A stretch of 64,000 bases of DNA from Candidatus Zixiibacteriota bacterium. GTDB lineage: Bacteria > Zixibacteria > MSB-5A5 > JAABVY01. The translations under genes were made by a program, and so were the position numbers. The notes beneath the pieces are model-generated. The model saw only the letters and a program-made list of their open reading frames with translations, was not told the origin of the DNA and made no database searches. The stretch spans positions 1 to 64,000 of the forward strand of contig DSEQ01000004.1 of the NCBI GenBank assembly GCA_011056555.1, in the 5' to 3' direction. Of this stretch, positions 35,805 through 43,951 are shown in pieces. How positions within the stretch are numbered: position 1 is the first letter of the stretch; each line of letters starts with the position of its first letter.

Positions 35805-37265
35805 ATGAGCGCTTTTGGCAAGTCTTTAGTTATCATAACAATCTATATTCTCTTTATGCCGGTGGCTGCCGTCTATGCACAGGATGCGGGCACGCCCGAT
35901 ACGGTTCGCATTGAAGATGCCGCCGGAAGTTTCAATTATGATGATCCGGTGCCCTTCCCTGTGTCCGTATCGATTTATAATGACAACGACCTGAATTCCA
36001 TTATTATTCCGCTTATTGTTGATGGCTATTCCGGATGGGTGCGCTTCGATTCGGTATCATACCAGGACAGCCGTCTATCCGACCCGGCAGTTCTGGATAT
36101 CAGAGAGGTTTACTCTTATGGGAGCGACATGCGCACAGTAGATTCATTGCTTCTAAAATTCGAGATTGGTACAGGTAATGCGCTGCCCGCGGGAGATGGG
36201 AAGATCTGCGACCTATGGTTCCGTCCCAATTATGGCGGGGGAGTCTTGATCGACAGTCTCCCTTATTCACCTTATGGGAACCTGACCCTGAGTTCATCAG
36301 GCGGGAGCTTCACCCCTCAGTTCCAGGCGGGAGCGCTCGATATTTCATGCGCCTATATGATCGGAGATACCCGCCCTGACGGAGCTATTAATGCTTCTGA
36401 TTTGCTCGGCCTTTATAAGGGTTACCTGGGATGCTTTGACTTTGATTTTACCGATCCGTGGCATGCTGATGTGAACTGTGATCGCTATACCGATCTCAGG
36501 GATGCGATTAATCTCTACGACTATATTTTTAAAGATAGTTCAGATATATTATGCAACTGTGGCAGCTACAATGCACCCATATACAATGATCCGGGAATTC
36601 CGGATACGGTCTGGATCGAGAGCGACATTCTTTATGTTGGTAAGCAGGATACTATCTCAGTAGGAATCATAAACGATGAAAACCTAAGAGGGTTTGCTTT
36701 CGCGCTGGAATGGGATGGCGATGCAATATTGGAGTATACAGATGAAATTTTTAATGCTCCCAGATTATCTGCGGACGTCTTCTTGAATTACTATGAATGC
36801 AATCAAGATGATATGGTCAATCCGGATACAATGTATGCGGCCACCTGGAGCTATTCGGAATTTAATATCCCCCCGGGCAGGGAAGCTGTTCTGAATTTCG
36901 TCGTGATACCTCAATCAACGGGCAACTTAAGTTTTCGGTTTGTGGGTTATTACACTCACCCAACCGTACTGTCAATTGGTGCAGAGTCGATGCTGGTAAC
37001 CGAAAATAAGGAAGCGATTCTTCCTGTGATTGCGGGAGGAAATATTGTCGTCGAGCCCTATTTGTGCGGCGATACCAATAGAGATGGATTGGTCAATATC
37101 TCCGACGCTATCTGGATCGTCAATTACGTTTTCGCTGGCGGCGACCCGCCTATGCCCTATGAAGCCGGTGATGCCAATTGCGACTCTGTCGTTGGTATCT
37201 CGGATGCTGTCTATATAATCAATTATGTCTTTGCAGGAGGCAATGTCCCCTGCTTTGACTGTTGA
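35805..37265 (+). CDS. Secreted cohesin-like/dockerin protein
   Basis: A 486-residue protein with a signal peptide (~1-26). Two beta domains (~27-185 and ~270-415) look like cohesin or cohesin-like modules (RIEDAAGSFNYDDPVPFPVSV..., IESDILYVGKQDTISVGI). Dockerin type I repeats with calcium loops occur twice: a central, degenerate pair (~190-250, GDTRPDGAINASDLLGLY, DVNCDRYTDLRDAINLY) and a C-terminal pair (~424-482, GDTNRDGLVNISDAIWIVNY, GDANCDSVVGISDAVYIINY). A good GGAGG site precedes the ATG. There is no T9SS tail. A surface or assembly role is inference; no enzyme domain is present. Confidence 0.82.
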   Translation: MSAFGKSLVIITIYILFMPVAAVYAQDAGTPDTVRIEDAAGSFNYDDPVPFPVSVSIYNDNDLNSIIIPLIVDGYSGWVRFDSVSYQDSRLSDPAVLDIREVYSYGSDMRTVDSLLLKFEIGTGNALPAGDGKICDLWFRPNYGGGVLIDSLPYSPYGNLTLSSSGGSFTPQFQAGALDISCAYMIGDTRPDGAINASDLLGLYKGYLGCFDFDFTDPWHADVNCDRYTDLRDAINLYDYIFKDSSDILCNCGSYNAPIYNDPGIPDTVWIESDILYVGKQDTISVGIINDENLRGFAFALEWDGDAILEYTDEIFNAPRLSADVFLNYYECNQDDMVNPDTMYAATWSYSEFNIPPGREAVLNFVVIPQSTGNLSFRFVGYYTHPTVLSIGAESMLVTENKEAILPVIAGGNIVVEPYLCGDTNRDGLVNISDAIWIVNYVFAGGDPPMPYEAGDANCDSVVGISDAVYIINYVFAGGNVPCFDC

Positions 37266-37293
37266 TGAGAATCAGTTGTCCCATAAATTTTTG

Positions 37294-37321
37294 ATCCGCC
37301 TGCAAACAGGCGGATTTTTTC
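37294..37321 (+). terminator. Rho-independent terminator
   Basis: A perfect 9-bp stem, ATCCGCCTG / CAGGCGGAT, with a CAAA loop is followed by a T run, 28 bases after the stop of the dockerin gene. Confidence 0.9.
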
Positions 37322-37397
37322 TGTAATACCAAATACAGACCTTGATCGATTTAGTATATTATTATATCCTAAGACTGCTCAGCAAGACAGGAGAAGT

Positions 37398-38033
37398 ATG
37401 GATATCCGTAAACAGATGGAAGATATATACCGCAACATGTCGTTGGACAAAATCCCCTGGAATCGACCTGATCCACCGCAAATACTTATTGATGCTGTGG
37501 AATCCGGTAAGATAGGCCCGTGCAAAACTGTCGATCTTGGATGCGGGGCGGGCAGCCACTCTATCTGGCTGGCAAAAAAGGATTTTGAGGTCACCGGGAT
37601 CGATATAAGTACAGAGGCGATAAAGATCGCAAAAAAGCAGGCGGAGGCCGCCGGAGTAGATTGCAGATTTATGGTGTGTGATCTGCTTGGCGATATGTCA
37701 GAATTAAATGAGACTTTCGATTTTGCGCTGGACTGGGAACTGCTGCATCATATCTTTCCTGATGACCGGCCGAGATATGTCAAAAACGTTCACAATATAC
37801 TTAAGCCGGGAGGGACTTACTTCTCCCTTGGCTTCAGTGAGAACGATCCATCCTTCGGCGGCAAAGGCAAATTCCGCGAGACCCCGATCAAAACGGTGCT
37901 TTATTTCTCATCAGAAGGTGAACTAAGGGAGCTTTTCGCACCCCATTTCAAGATTCTTGAAATGAATACGATTGAAATTCCCGGGAAGCATGGCGCCCAC
38001 ATGGCTGTAGCTTCCTGGCTAAAACGCAGGTAA
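37398..38033 (+). CDS. Class I SAM-dependent methyltransferase
   Basis: A 211-residue protein with the Rossmann motif I TVDLGCGAGSHSIWLA (~43-58), GIDIS (motif II), and FDFALDWELLHHIFPDD (post-motif region). The opening PWNRPDPPQIL and the FSLGFSENDPSFGGKGKFRET segment suggest a TehB/thiopurine-methyltransferase-like small-molecule enzyme. The substrate is unknown. Followed after four bases by a DinB gene, so a small operon is likely. Confidence 0.85.
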   Translation: MDIRKQMEDIYRNMSLDKIPWNRPDPPQILIDAVESGKIGPCKTVDLGCGAGSHSIWLAKKDFEVTGIDISTEAIKIAKKQAEAAGVDCRFMVCDLLGDMSELNETFDFALDWELLHHIFPDDRPRYVKNVHNILKPGGTYFSLGFSENDPSFGGKGKFRETPIKTVLYFSSEGELRELFAPHFKILEMNTIEIPGKHGAHMAVASWLKRR

Positions 38034-38037
38034 CCAC

Positions 38038-38505
38038 ATGAAAGAACAAATTCTTGAGACATGGTATATAAATAACCGTGTCAACTTGATGCTTCTGGAT
38101 GCAATATCCGACAAGGGTTTCGAGTGTACACTCTCCAAACGGGGAGGGCGAAATGTCGCTCTTCAGTTCGCGCATATGCATCTTGTGCGCTTGTATCGTA
38201 TCGAGAACTATGCCAAAGATCTGGTAAAAGATCAAACACGTATCGACAAAGAGAAAAAAGTGACACGAGACCTTCTAAAAAAATGCCTGAATGAATCAGC
38301 CGACGCAATGGCCGAATTTATTGGAAGCGGCATAGATAATGAAGGCAAAATCAAGGGCTTTAAGAGAGGCGTTATTCCAATGCTCGGATACCTGATCAGC
38401 CATGAGGCCCACCATCGCGGGAGCATCCTGCTCACCCTGAAAACCTGCGGACATCCGATGCCAAAGGAAGTCAGGTATGGTATATGGGAATGGAATCGCA
38501 TATAA
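38038..38505 (+). CDS. DinB-family protein (second)
   Basis: A 155-residue protein. ALQFAHMHLVRLYRIENYA and GYLISHEAHHRGSILLTLK carry the His residues expected of the DinB four-helix bundle. It lies four bases after the methyltransferase gene. It differs strongly from the DinB protein at 33166, so the two are not recent duplicates. Metal-dependent thiol transfer is the best guess for the family. Confidence 0.8.
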   Translation: MKEQILETWYINNRVNLMLLDAISDKGFECTLSKRGGRNVALQFAHMHLVRLYRIENYAKDLVKDQTRIDKEKKVTRDLLKKCLNESADAMAEFIGSGIDNEGKIKGFKRGVIPMLGYLISHEAHHRGSILLTLKTCGHPMPKEVRYGIWEWNRI

Positions 38506-38719
38506 TCTGTTGCCAGGCAATTGCTTCTCCTCTCATAGCGATACAATTCAAAAATTATCCTAATTAATTATTGACATCAAGGAACTATGTTAGTTATTTA
38601 CCGGTTGTAGCGATCAGTTGTAAAGCACATCCATTGTATATTGGCAGCGAAGCTTAACCAGGCGATCATTATATCTGGATAAACTGAAAAATAAAATGAC
38701 AAAAGGACAGGATTTATCT

Positions 38720-39541
38720 ATGTCATCCAAACTGAGATTAATGGGAATACTCGCACATCCGGATGATGAGTCACTGGGTATGGGCGGTACCCTGGCGAAA
38801 TACAGTCGGGAGGGGGTGGAAATATATCTTGTTACCGCCACCCGCGGGGAGCGCGGACGTTATGGCGATCTGCCGGAACGGCCCGCCCTGGAAGAGGTCG
38901 GACGGATGCGTGAGGAGGAACTCCGGAATGCCGCCAGGACACTCGGAATAAAAGAAATCAACCTCCTTGACTATATCGATAAAGACCTGGACAAAGCCGA
39001 TCCATCAGAGGCTATTGCTAAAATCGCAGGCTGTATCCGGAAGCACCGGCCGCATGTAGTGATTACCTTCGGCCCCGAGGGAGCTTACGGCCACCCCGAC
39101 CATATAGCTATCAGCCAGTTCGCGACGGCAGCGGTTACCTGTGCTGCCGACTGTGATTACTCCGGACACAATGGGATTCCCGCACCCGGGAAGCCGCATC
39201 GAGTCTCCAAGCTGTATTACATGGCCTGGACCAGTCGTGTCTGGGAGGCATATCTATCGGCTTTTCGCGATCTCAAGCTCAATATAGACGGGCATGAACG
39301 GCGCGCCACACCTCATCCCGACTGGCTCATTACGACTGAGATTGATACATCCGATGTCTGGGAGACAGTCTGGAGGGCGGTGCAGTGTCACAAAACACAA
39401 TTGACTATTTATTCCAAACTTGATAAATTGCCTGAGAAACATCACCTGTCAATATGGGGAGTTCAGCAATACTATCGTGTTTTCAGTTCGGTCAATGGCG
39501 GCCGCAAAAAGGAAAATGACCTGTTCGAGGGCCTGCGATAA
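38720..39541 (+). CDS. PIG-L family deacetylase
   Basis: A 273-residue protein from the ATG at 38720; the in-frame ATG at 38696 lacks a ribosome binding site, while AGGA is seven bases before 38720. GILAHPDDESLGMGG holds the zinc-binding HPDD motif, and GPEGAYGHPDHIAISQF holds the third ligand. Members deacetylate N-acetylglucosamine conjugates (BshB, MshB) or related substrates. With two DinB-family genes nearby, a low-molecular-weight thiol such as bacillithiol is a possible link, but this is not proven. Confidence 0.85.
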   Translation: MSSKLRLMGILAHPDDESLGMGGTLAKYSREGVEIYLVTATRGERGRYGDLPERPALEEVGRMREEELRNAARTLGIKEINLLDYIDKDLDKADPSEAIAKIAGCIRKHRPHVVITFGPEGAYGHPDHIAISQFATAAVTCAADCDYSGHNGIPAPGKPHRVSKLYYMAWTSRVWEAYLSAFRDLKLNIDGHERRATPHPDWLITTEIDTSDVWETVWRAVQCHKTQLTIYSKLDKLPEKHHLSIWGVQQYYRVFSSVNGGRKKENDLFEGLR

Positions 39542-39588
39542 TCATATAAAGGCGATTCAAAAATATATAAAATGAAAATGCGGAAATT

Positions 39589-41097
39589 ATGAAGAAGGTA
39601 GTGCAAAAGGTGCCCAAAAGGAGCGCACCCATTGATCTTTCAGCAGATCAATTCCGAAAAATCGGACACGACCTGGTGGATAAAATAGCCGAATTTCTTG
39701 ATAGCATTCGCAGCCGACCGGTGACAACCGACCTGACTCCGGCGCAGATCAGGGCAAAATTGCAGTCAGAAATTGCGCTTCCCAAAGAAGGCACTGATCC
39801 GGAGAGATTGATGCAGAAGGCAGTCGATCTTCTGCTGGAAAATTCCCTGTTCAATGGCCATCCCCGTTTCTGGGGATATATAACCTCCTCCCCTGCACCG
39901 ATTGGAATTCTTGCTGATATGCTTGCTTCCTCAATGAACCAGAATCTGGGCGGCTGGCAGCTTTCGCCCATGGCTACCGAAATCGAGGCGCAGTCGATCA
40001 GGTGGATAGCAGAATTTTTGGGATATCCTTCGGATTGCGGAGGGGTGCTAACCAGCGGCGGGAATATGGCCAACTTCGTATGTTTCCTGGCGGCACGTAA
40101 AGCCGCTGCAAAATATGACATCCAATCGGAAGGGCTCAAGAATTCACATTTGCGGGTTTATGCCTCAAAGGAAACCCATACCTGGATTGAAAAGGCCGCT
40201 GATCTTTTTGGGCTCGGTACTGTAAACACGCGCTGGATAAAAACTGACTCAAATCAGCGTCTGGATATAAATGATCTTCGCTCAAATATCAGGCATGATA
40301 TCGATAACGGCGATACTCCCATGATGGTGGTCGGCACTGCCGGTACTGTCAGCACCGGTGCGGTTGATCCCCTGCCGGAAATTGCAGATCTATGCCGTGA
40401 ATACAGGATCTGGTTTCATGTGGATGGCGCCTATGGCGGATTTGCTGCCGCCCTTAAAAATATCGATGAAAATATTTATGCTCTTCGGGAGGCTGATTCA
40501 ATCGCGGTCGATCCTCATAAATGGCTCTATGCTCCTCTCGAGGCTGGATGTGCCCTGGTGCGTGACAGCGAAAAAATGCGCAGCGCTTTCTCATATCATC
40601 CGCCCTATTATCATTTCGGAGAGGAAGCCGTCAATTATGTCGATTACGGCATGCAGAATTCACGCGGATTCCGCGCGCTCAAGGTCTGGCTGGCGTTTCA
40701 GCATGTCGGCCGTAACGGTTATATTCGTATGATCGAAGAGGATATCCATCTGGCGAAAGAAATATATCGTCTGGCAGATAATGAGCCGGAGCTGGAAGCC
40801 CTGACTCATAATCTGAGCATTACCACATTTCGCTATATTCCCCCCGATTTGCAGGAGCGCGCTGCTGAGGAAAAAGTCGCCCTATATCTGGATACGCTCA
40901 ACGAGGAGATTCTGGTCAGACTCAAGCGCGGCGGCGAAGTATTTATCTCCAATGCTGTTATCAACGACCGTTTTGTGCTGCGTTCATGCATAGTCAATTT
41001 CCGCACCTCGCAGGATGATGTCGAGGCTCTACCTGGAATAGTGATCCGGTATGGCCGTGAGGCGGACGCTGATTTGCGGCCTGAAATGCTGGCCTAG
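39589..41097 (+). CDS. PLP-dependent group II amino-acid decarboxylase
   Basis: A 502-residue enzyme of the aromatic-L-amino-acid/glutamate decarboxylase fold. Signature pieces are FNGHPRFWGYITSSPAP, GGVLTSGGNMANFVCFLAAR, FHVDGAYGGF (PLP contact Asp) and ADSIAVDPHKWLYAPLEAGC with the Schiff-base Lys (~309). Tyr and aromatic residues in the active-site loop (SYHPPYYHF) are compatible with tyrosine, DOPA or tryptophan, but substrate cannot be read off. Single gene, 47 bases after the PIG-L gene. Confidence 0.88.
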   Translation: MKKVVQKVPKRSAPIDLSADQFRKIGHDLVDKIAEFLDSIRSRPVTTDLTPAQIRAKLQSEIALPKEGTDPERLMQKAVDLLLENSLFNGHPRFWGYITSSPAPIGILADMLASSMNQNLGGWQLSPMATEIEAQSIRWIAEFLGYPSDCGGVLTSGGNMANFVCFLAARKAAAKYDIQSEGLKNSHLRVYASKETHTWIEKAADLFGLGTVNTRWIKTDSNQRLDINDLRSNIRHDIDNGDTPMMVVGTAGTVSTGAVDPLPEIADLCREYRIWFHVDGAYGGFAAALKNIDENIYALREADSIAVDPHKWLYAPLEAGCALVRDSEKMRSAFSYHPPYYHFGEEAVNYVDYGMQNSRGFRALKVWLAFQHVGRNGYIRMIEEDIHLAKEIYRLADNEPELEALTHNLSITTFRYIPPDLQERAAEEKVALYLDTLNEEILVRLKRGGEVFISNAVINDRFVLRSCIVNFRTSQDDVEALPGIVIRYGREADADLRPEMLA

Positions 41098-41208
41098 GCG
41101 AGACCATCTTTCCATTCCCTGTTAAAATAAAAGCCTGATTCCGCTTTGAACAAAATAAAGACATTGCCGTCTGAGTTACGAATATTATATTTCAAGCGGA
41201 GGTATTCC

Positions 41209-42072
41209 ATGAAAGCGAGAATATATTTTCTCCTGGCTATGCTGGGTATATTGCTAATATCTTGTAATGTCAGTCCTGTTGACTCGATGGAGGCGGATGA
41301 CACGCCGCTTATACTGCAGTCATACCCATCCTTTGATGTTGAGGAGATGTACGATACCGAATTATTGCCGATTGATGACAAGCTGATAATTCTTATCAGG
41401 GAAGGCCAGGTTTACCTTGATAATCCCACGCCGCCCCAGATATCTATCGGCATTTACACTGCCAGAGAATATCCGCACAGCGGTTACAGCCTGAGCAGGT
41501 ATGTCGACGTTTCTCCCGGTAATATCGAATTTAGATTCGCCGGGGTACTGCAGTATTTCGGGATGTGGCCTTCTTTCGGGCCGGCAGTAACCTCCCAATT
41601 GTTTGCAATTTCCAATGGCGACTATACGCTGCGGATTAAATATCAATTCCAGGAGGACCTTTATAATTTAAAAGTCACCGATGAATATATTCGCCTCATC
41701 CCGGTAGATACAAATTTCACCGAACCTCGCTATGAATTATACTGGCGCTATGTCCCCGGATCATTTGCATATATCTGTAAAGCCAGCACAGAGATGTCAT
41801 ATCTTTGCGATTATTTTGCGGACACCCTTTTGAGCGAAATTGACCTGGAGGAATTTTATTATCCCGATTCCGGTTGGATACCCTACGAAAGAAGCTGGAA
41901 CGATAAGCATGTACGGTACTTCATATATGAGAGCGAATCCGATTATGACCATGCGGTTGAAATCCTGGAAGCATTTACTCACGACCACATTATGCAACGG
42001 GAAATCCGAATAACTCTCAGGAACTGGATGAGCGAGAGGTATGGCTCGTTTAATTTTGATAACTGGAAATAG
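41209..42072 (+). CDS. Lipoprotein of unknown function
   Basis: A 287-residue protein. The start at 41209 is chosen for its GGAGG site and because it puts the lipoprotein signal (YFLLAMLGILLISC, Cys ~18) at the N terminus; the frame itself is open from 41146. The mature part is rich in Tyr and acidic residues (VDVSPGNIEFRFAG, YTLRIKYQFQEDLYNL, WIPYERSWNDKHVRYFIYESESDYD), likely beta-rich. I recognise no domain. It is followed 24 bases later by the hydrolase gene. Confidence 0.65.
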   Translation: MKARIYFLLAMLGILLISCNVSPVDSMEADDTPLILQSYPSFDVEEMYDTELLPIDDKLIILIREGQVYLDNPTPPQISIGIYTAREYPHSGYSLSRYVDVSPGNIEFRFAGVLQYFGMWPSFGPAVTSQLFAISNGDYTLRIKYQFQEDLYNLKVTDEYIRLIPVDTNFTEPRYELYWRYVPGSFAYICKASTEMSYLCDYFADTLLSEIDLEEFYYPDSGWIPYERSWNDKHVRYFIYESESDYDHAVEILEAFTHDHIMQREIRITLRNWMSERYGSFNFDNWK

Positions 42073-42096
42073 GTCGTTTATTATAAGTTTAACTTT

Positions 42097-42885
42097 GTGA
42101 TTGAATCCAGAGTCCGAAAATACGGTTCTCCGCCATACAGGGCAGCCGTCCTTCATGGCGGCCCCGGAGCGCCGGGATATATGGCGCCGGTGGCCCGTGA
42201 ATTATCACAGAAAATTGGAGTCCTCGAACCGCTGCAGACCAGAGATTCGGTTGACGGCCAGATTGAAGAACTGAAAAGCCAGCTTGTGGAACATTCTGAC
42301 AAGCCTGTGACATTGATAGGCTCCTCATGGGGCGCGGTGCTGGCGCTTTTTCTGGCTTCCAGATATCCACAGCTTAATGATAAATTGATTTTAATCGGCA
42401 GCGCAGTCTTCGATGCCGAGAGTTCAGCCAGAATAGAAAGAATCAGAACCGAACGCTTGAATGAGAAAGAACGAAAGCGCCTGCATGAAATCGAAAGCCA
42501 ACTTCTGACTGCTGCTCCTGATGAAAAAGTAGTACTCTTTGAAGAGTTAGGTGACTTATTTACAAAAACTGACAAATATGATCCAATCGATGCGGATGAT
42601 GAGACTATCGAGGTGCAGCATGAGATCTTTAACAAAGTCTGGCCGGAATTCGTGAAGCTGCGCGACAGGCCCGGCTATCTAAAAAAGGAATTCTCCAGAA
42701 TTAATATTCCCGTCACGGTCATTCACGGAGATTACGACCCGCATCCACTGGAAGGAATCAAGCCTTTTCTCGAGGCTTGCATTTCTGACACAAATTTTTA
42801 CCTCCTGCCAGGATGCGGGCATTACCCCTGGCTGGAGCGTCATGCCAGAGAGCGTTTTTTCGAGATACTTTTCAGTGAGATATGA
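42097..42885 (+). CDS. Alpha/beta hydrolase
   Basis: A 262-residue enzyme with the proline-iminopeptidase-like opening VLHGGPGAPGYM (oxyanion hole), nucleophile elbow GSSWGAVLA (Ser ~75), acid in HGDYDPHP and His in LLPGCGHYPWLE. It starts at GTG with no good ribosome binding site, so translation may be coupled to the lipoprotein gene 24 bases upstream. Substrate unknown. A terminator follows. Confidence 0.82.
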   Translation: MIESRVRKYGSPPYRAAVLHGGPGAPGYMAPVARELSQKIGVLEPLQTRDSVDGQIEELKSQLVEHSDKPVTLIGSSWGAVLALFLASRYPQLNDKLILIGSAVFDAESSARIERIRTERLNEKERKRLHEIESQLLTAAPDEKVVLFEELGDLFTKTDKYDPIDADDETIEVQHEIFNKVWPEFVKLRDRPGYLKKEFSRINIPVTVIHGDYDPHPLEGIKPFLEACISDTNFYLLPGCGHYPWLERHARERFFEILFSEI

Positions 42886-42914
42886 TCGGTCACGGAAAAA
42901 CAGAATAAGAATAG

Positions 42915-42946
42915 GGCCAATCCGGATCACGGATTGGCCTGTTTTT
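42915..42946. terminator. Bidirectional terminator
   Basis: A perfect 10-bp stem, GGCCAATCCG / CGGATTGGCC, with a 5-base loop, then TGTTTTTA on the plus strand. It lies between convergent genes (42885 and 42972). Confidence 0.88.
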
Positions 42947-42971
42947 ATTGTCGCAAAATTTCAATCTGCTT

Positions 42972-43691
42972 TTACTGATAAATGCCTTCGCTGGCTACGT
43001 CCTCGTCGAATACGCGCAGCTCAAATTTGCCGCAGGCGATGGGCAAGGTAAGGTGAGCCGGGACTCCTTCCAGCGACTGTACTGTTTCGGGCAGGGCGGT
43101 GGCTGAATCAACGCCATGCATGAAAACTACCCTGTTTTCGAATACCAGCGGAGTAATACCGTATTTGCCTGCCATTCTGTTCTCGAGTGAATCCATGGAA
43201 ATTGTGGCCTGATAAGAGAGATAACCCAGGGAATCTGCAGACGGATATATTTCCGCGGCAATCTCCAGGCTGAGAGGATCATGATGAAACGGAACCAGGG
43301 TTATTCCCGCAACTGTCTGTGTCTCTATTAAATCGATAATACTGTCCTGATTTGCATCCTGCTTCATTGTCGGGCAGCCCGCCTCGGATCCGTCAACAAA
43401 GCCGTGATAGTGCTGGAGATGCATCATTCCCGGAGGAAGATTGGAGACATTGACGATAATGGTAAGCGAATCGCCGAGAATTTCCAGTCGAGCGCTTCCC
43501 CGAGGTTGATATCCGGTCACATTTTCATTCAAAGGTTTGATCTGAGCTTCATAAACTGTAACATCTGCAATCGTCTCCTCCCCGCCGCAGGCCACAAACA
43601 TGAGTATCGATCCGCCTGCAAGAAGCAGGAATATTGAGACGATAATTGACAGTACATTCCTGCCTTGTCGATTCGGGATTGAGCTGTACAT
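42972..43691 (-). CDS. Lipoprotein with a CHRD-like domain
   Basis: A 239-residue protein. The N-terminal signal (LSIIVSIFLLLAGGSILMFVAC) ends in a Cys near residue 35, a possible lipobox. The mature part (YEAQIKPLNENVTGYQPRGSARLEILGDSLTIIVNVSNLPPGMMHLQHYHGF) resembles CHRD or superoxide-dismutase-like beta domains, with a His cluster (MHLQHYHG, PFHHDP) that could bind metal. Function unknown. It lies alone and is convergent with the hydrolase gene. Confidence 0.6.
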   Translation of the reverse strand: MYSSIPNRQGRNVLSIIVSIFLLLAGGSILMFVACGGEETIADVTVYEAQIKPLNENVTGYQPRGSARLEILGDSLTIIVNVSNLPPGMMHLQHYHGFVDGSEAGCPTMKQDANQDSIIDLIETQTVAGITLVPFHHDPLSLEIAAEIYPSADSLGYLSYQATISMDSLENRMAGKYGITPLVFENRVVFMHGVDSATALPETVQSLEGVPAHLTLPIACGKFELRVFDEDVASEGIYQ

Positions 43692-43951
43692 AAAACCTCC
43701 TCTATAATACTACCCGCCCTTTCAATTATTTATCTCTTTGCTATGCATAACAATACGGGGAAATTGATGTTCCGGGCAATCATTTTAGAGATTTTGGAAT
43801 CAGTTATCATAATCTCTTGCAAATTTTTCAATAATATATATATTTATATAAATCCCCGCTTTCAGGATGAAAAGATTACTATCTGTTCGGCAATAGAAAA
43901 AATATTAGCAGCATTGAAACTTGAACTTTTTCAGCAAAGGAGGAGAAACGT

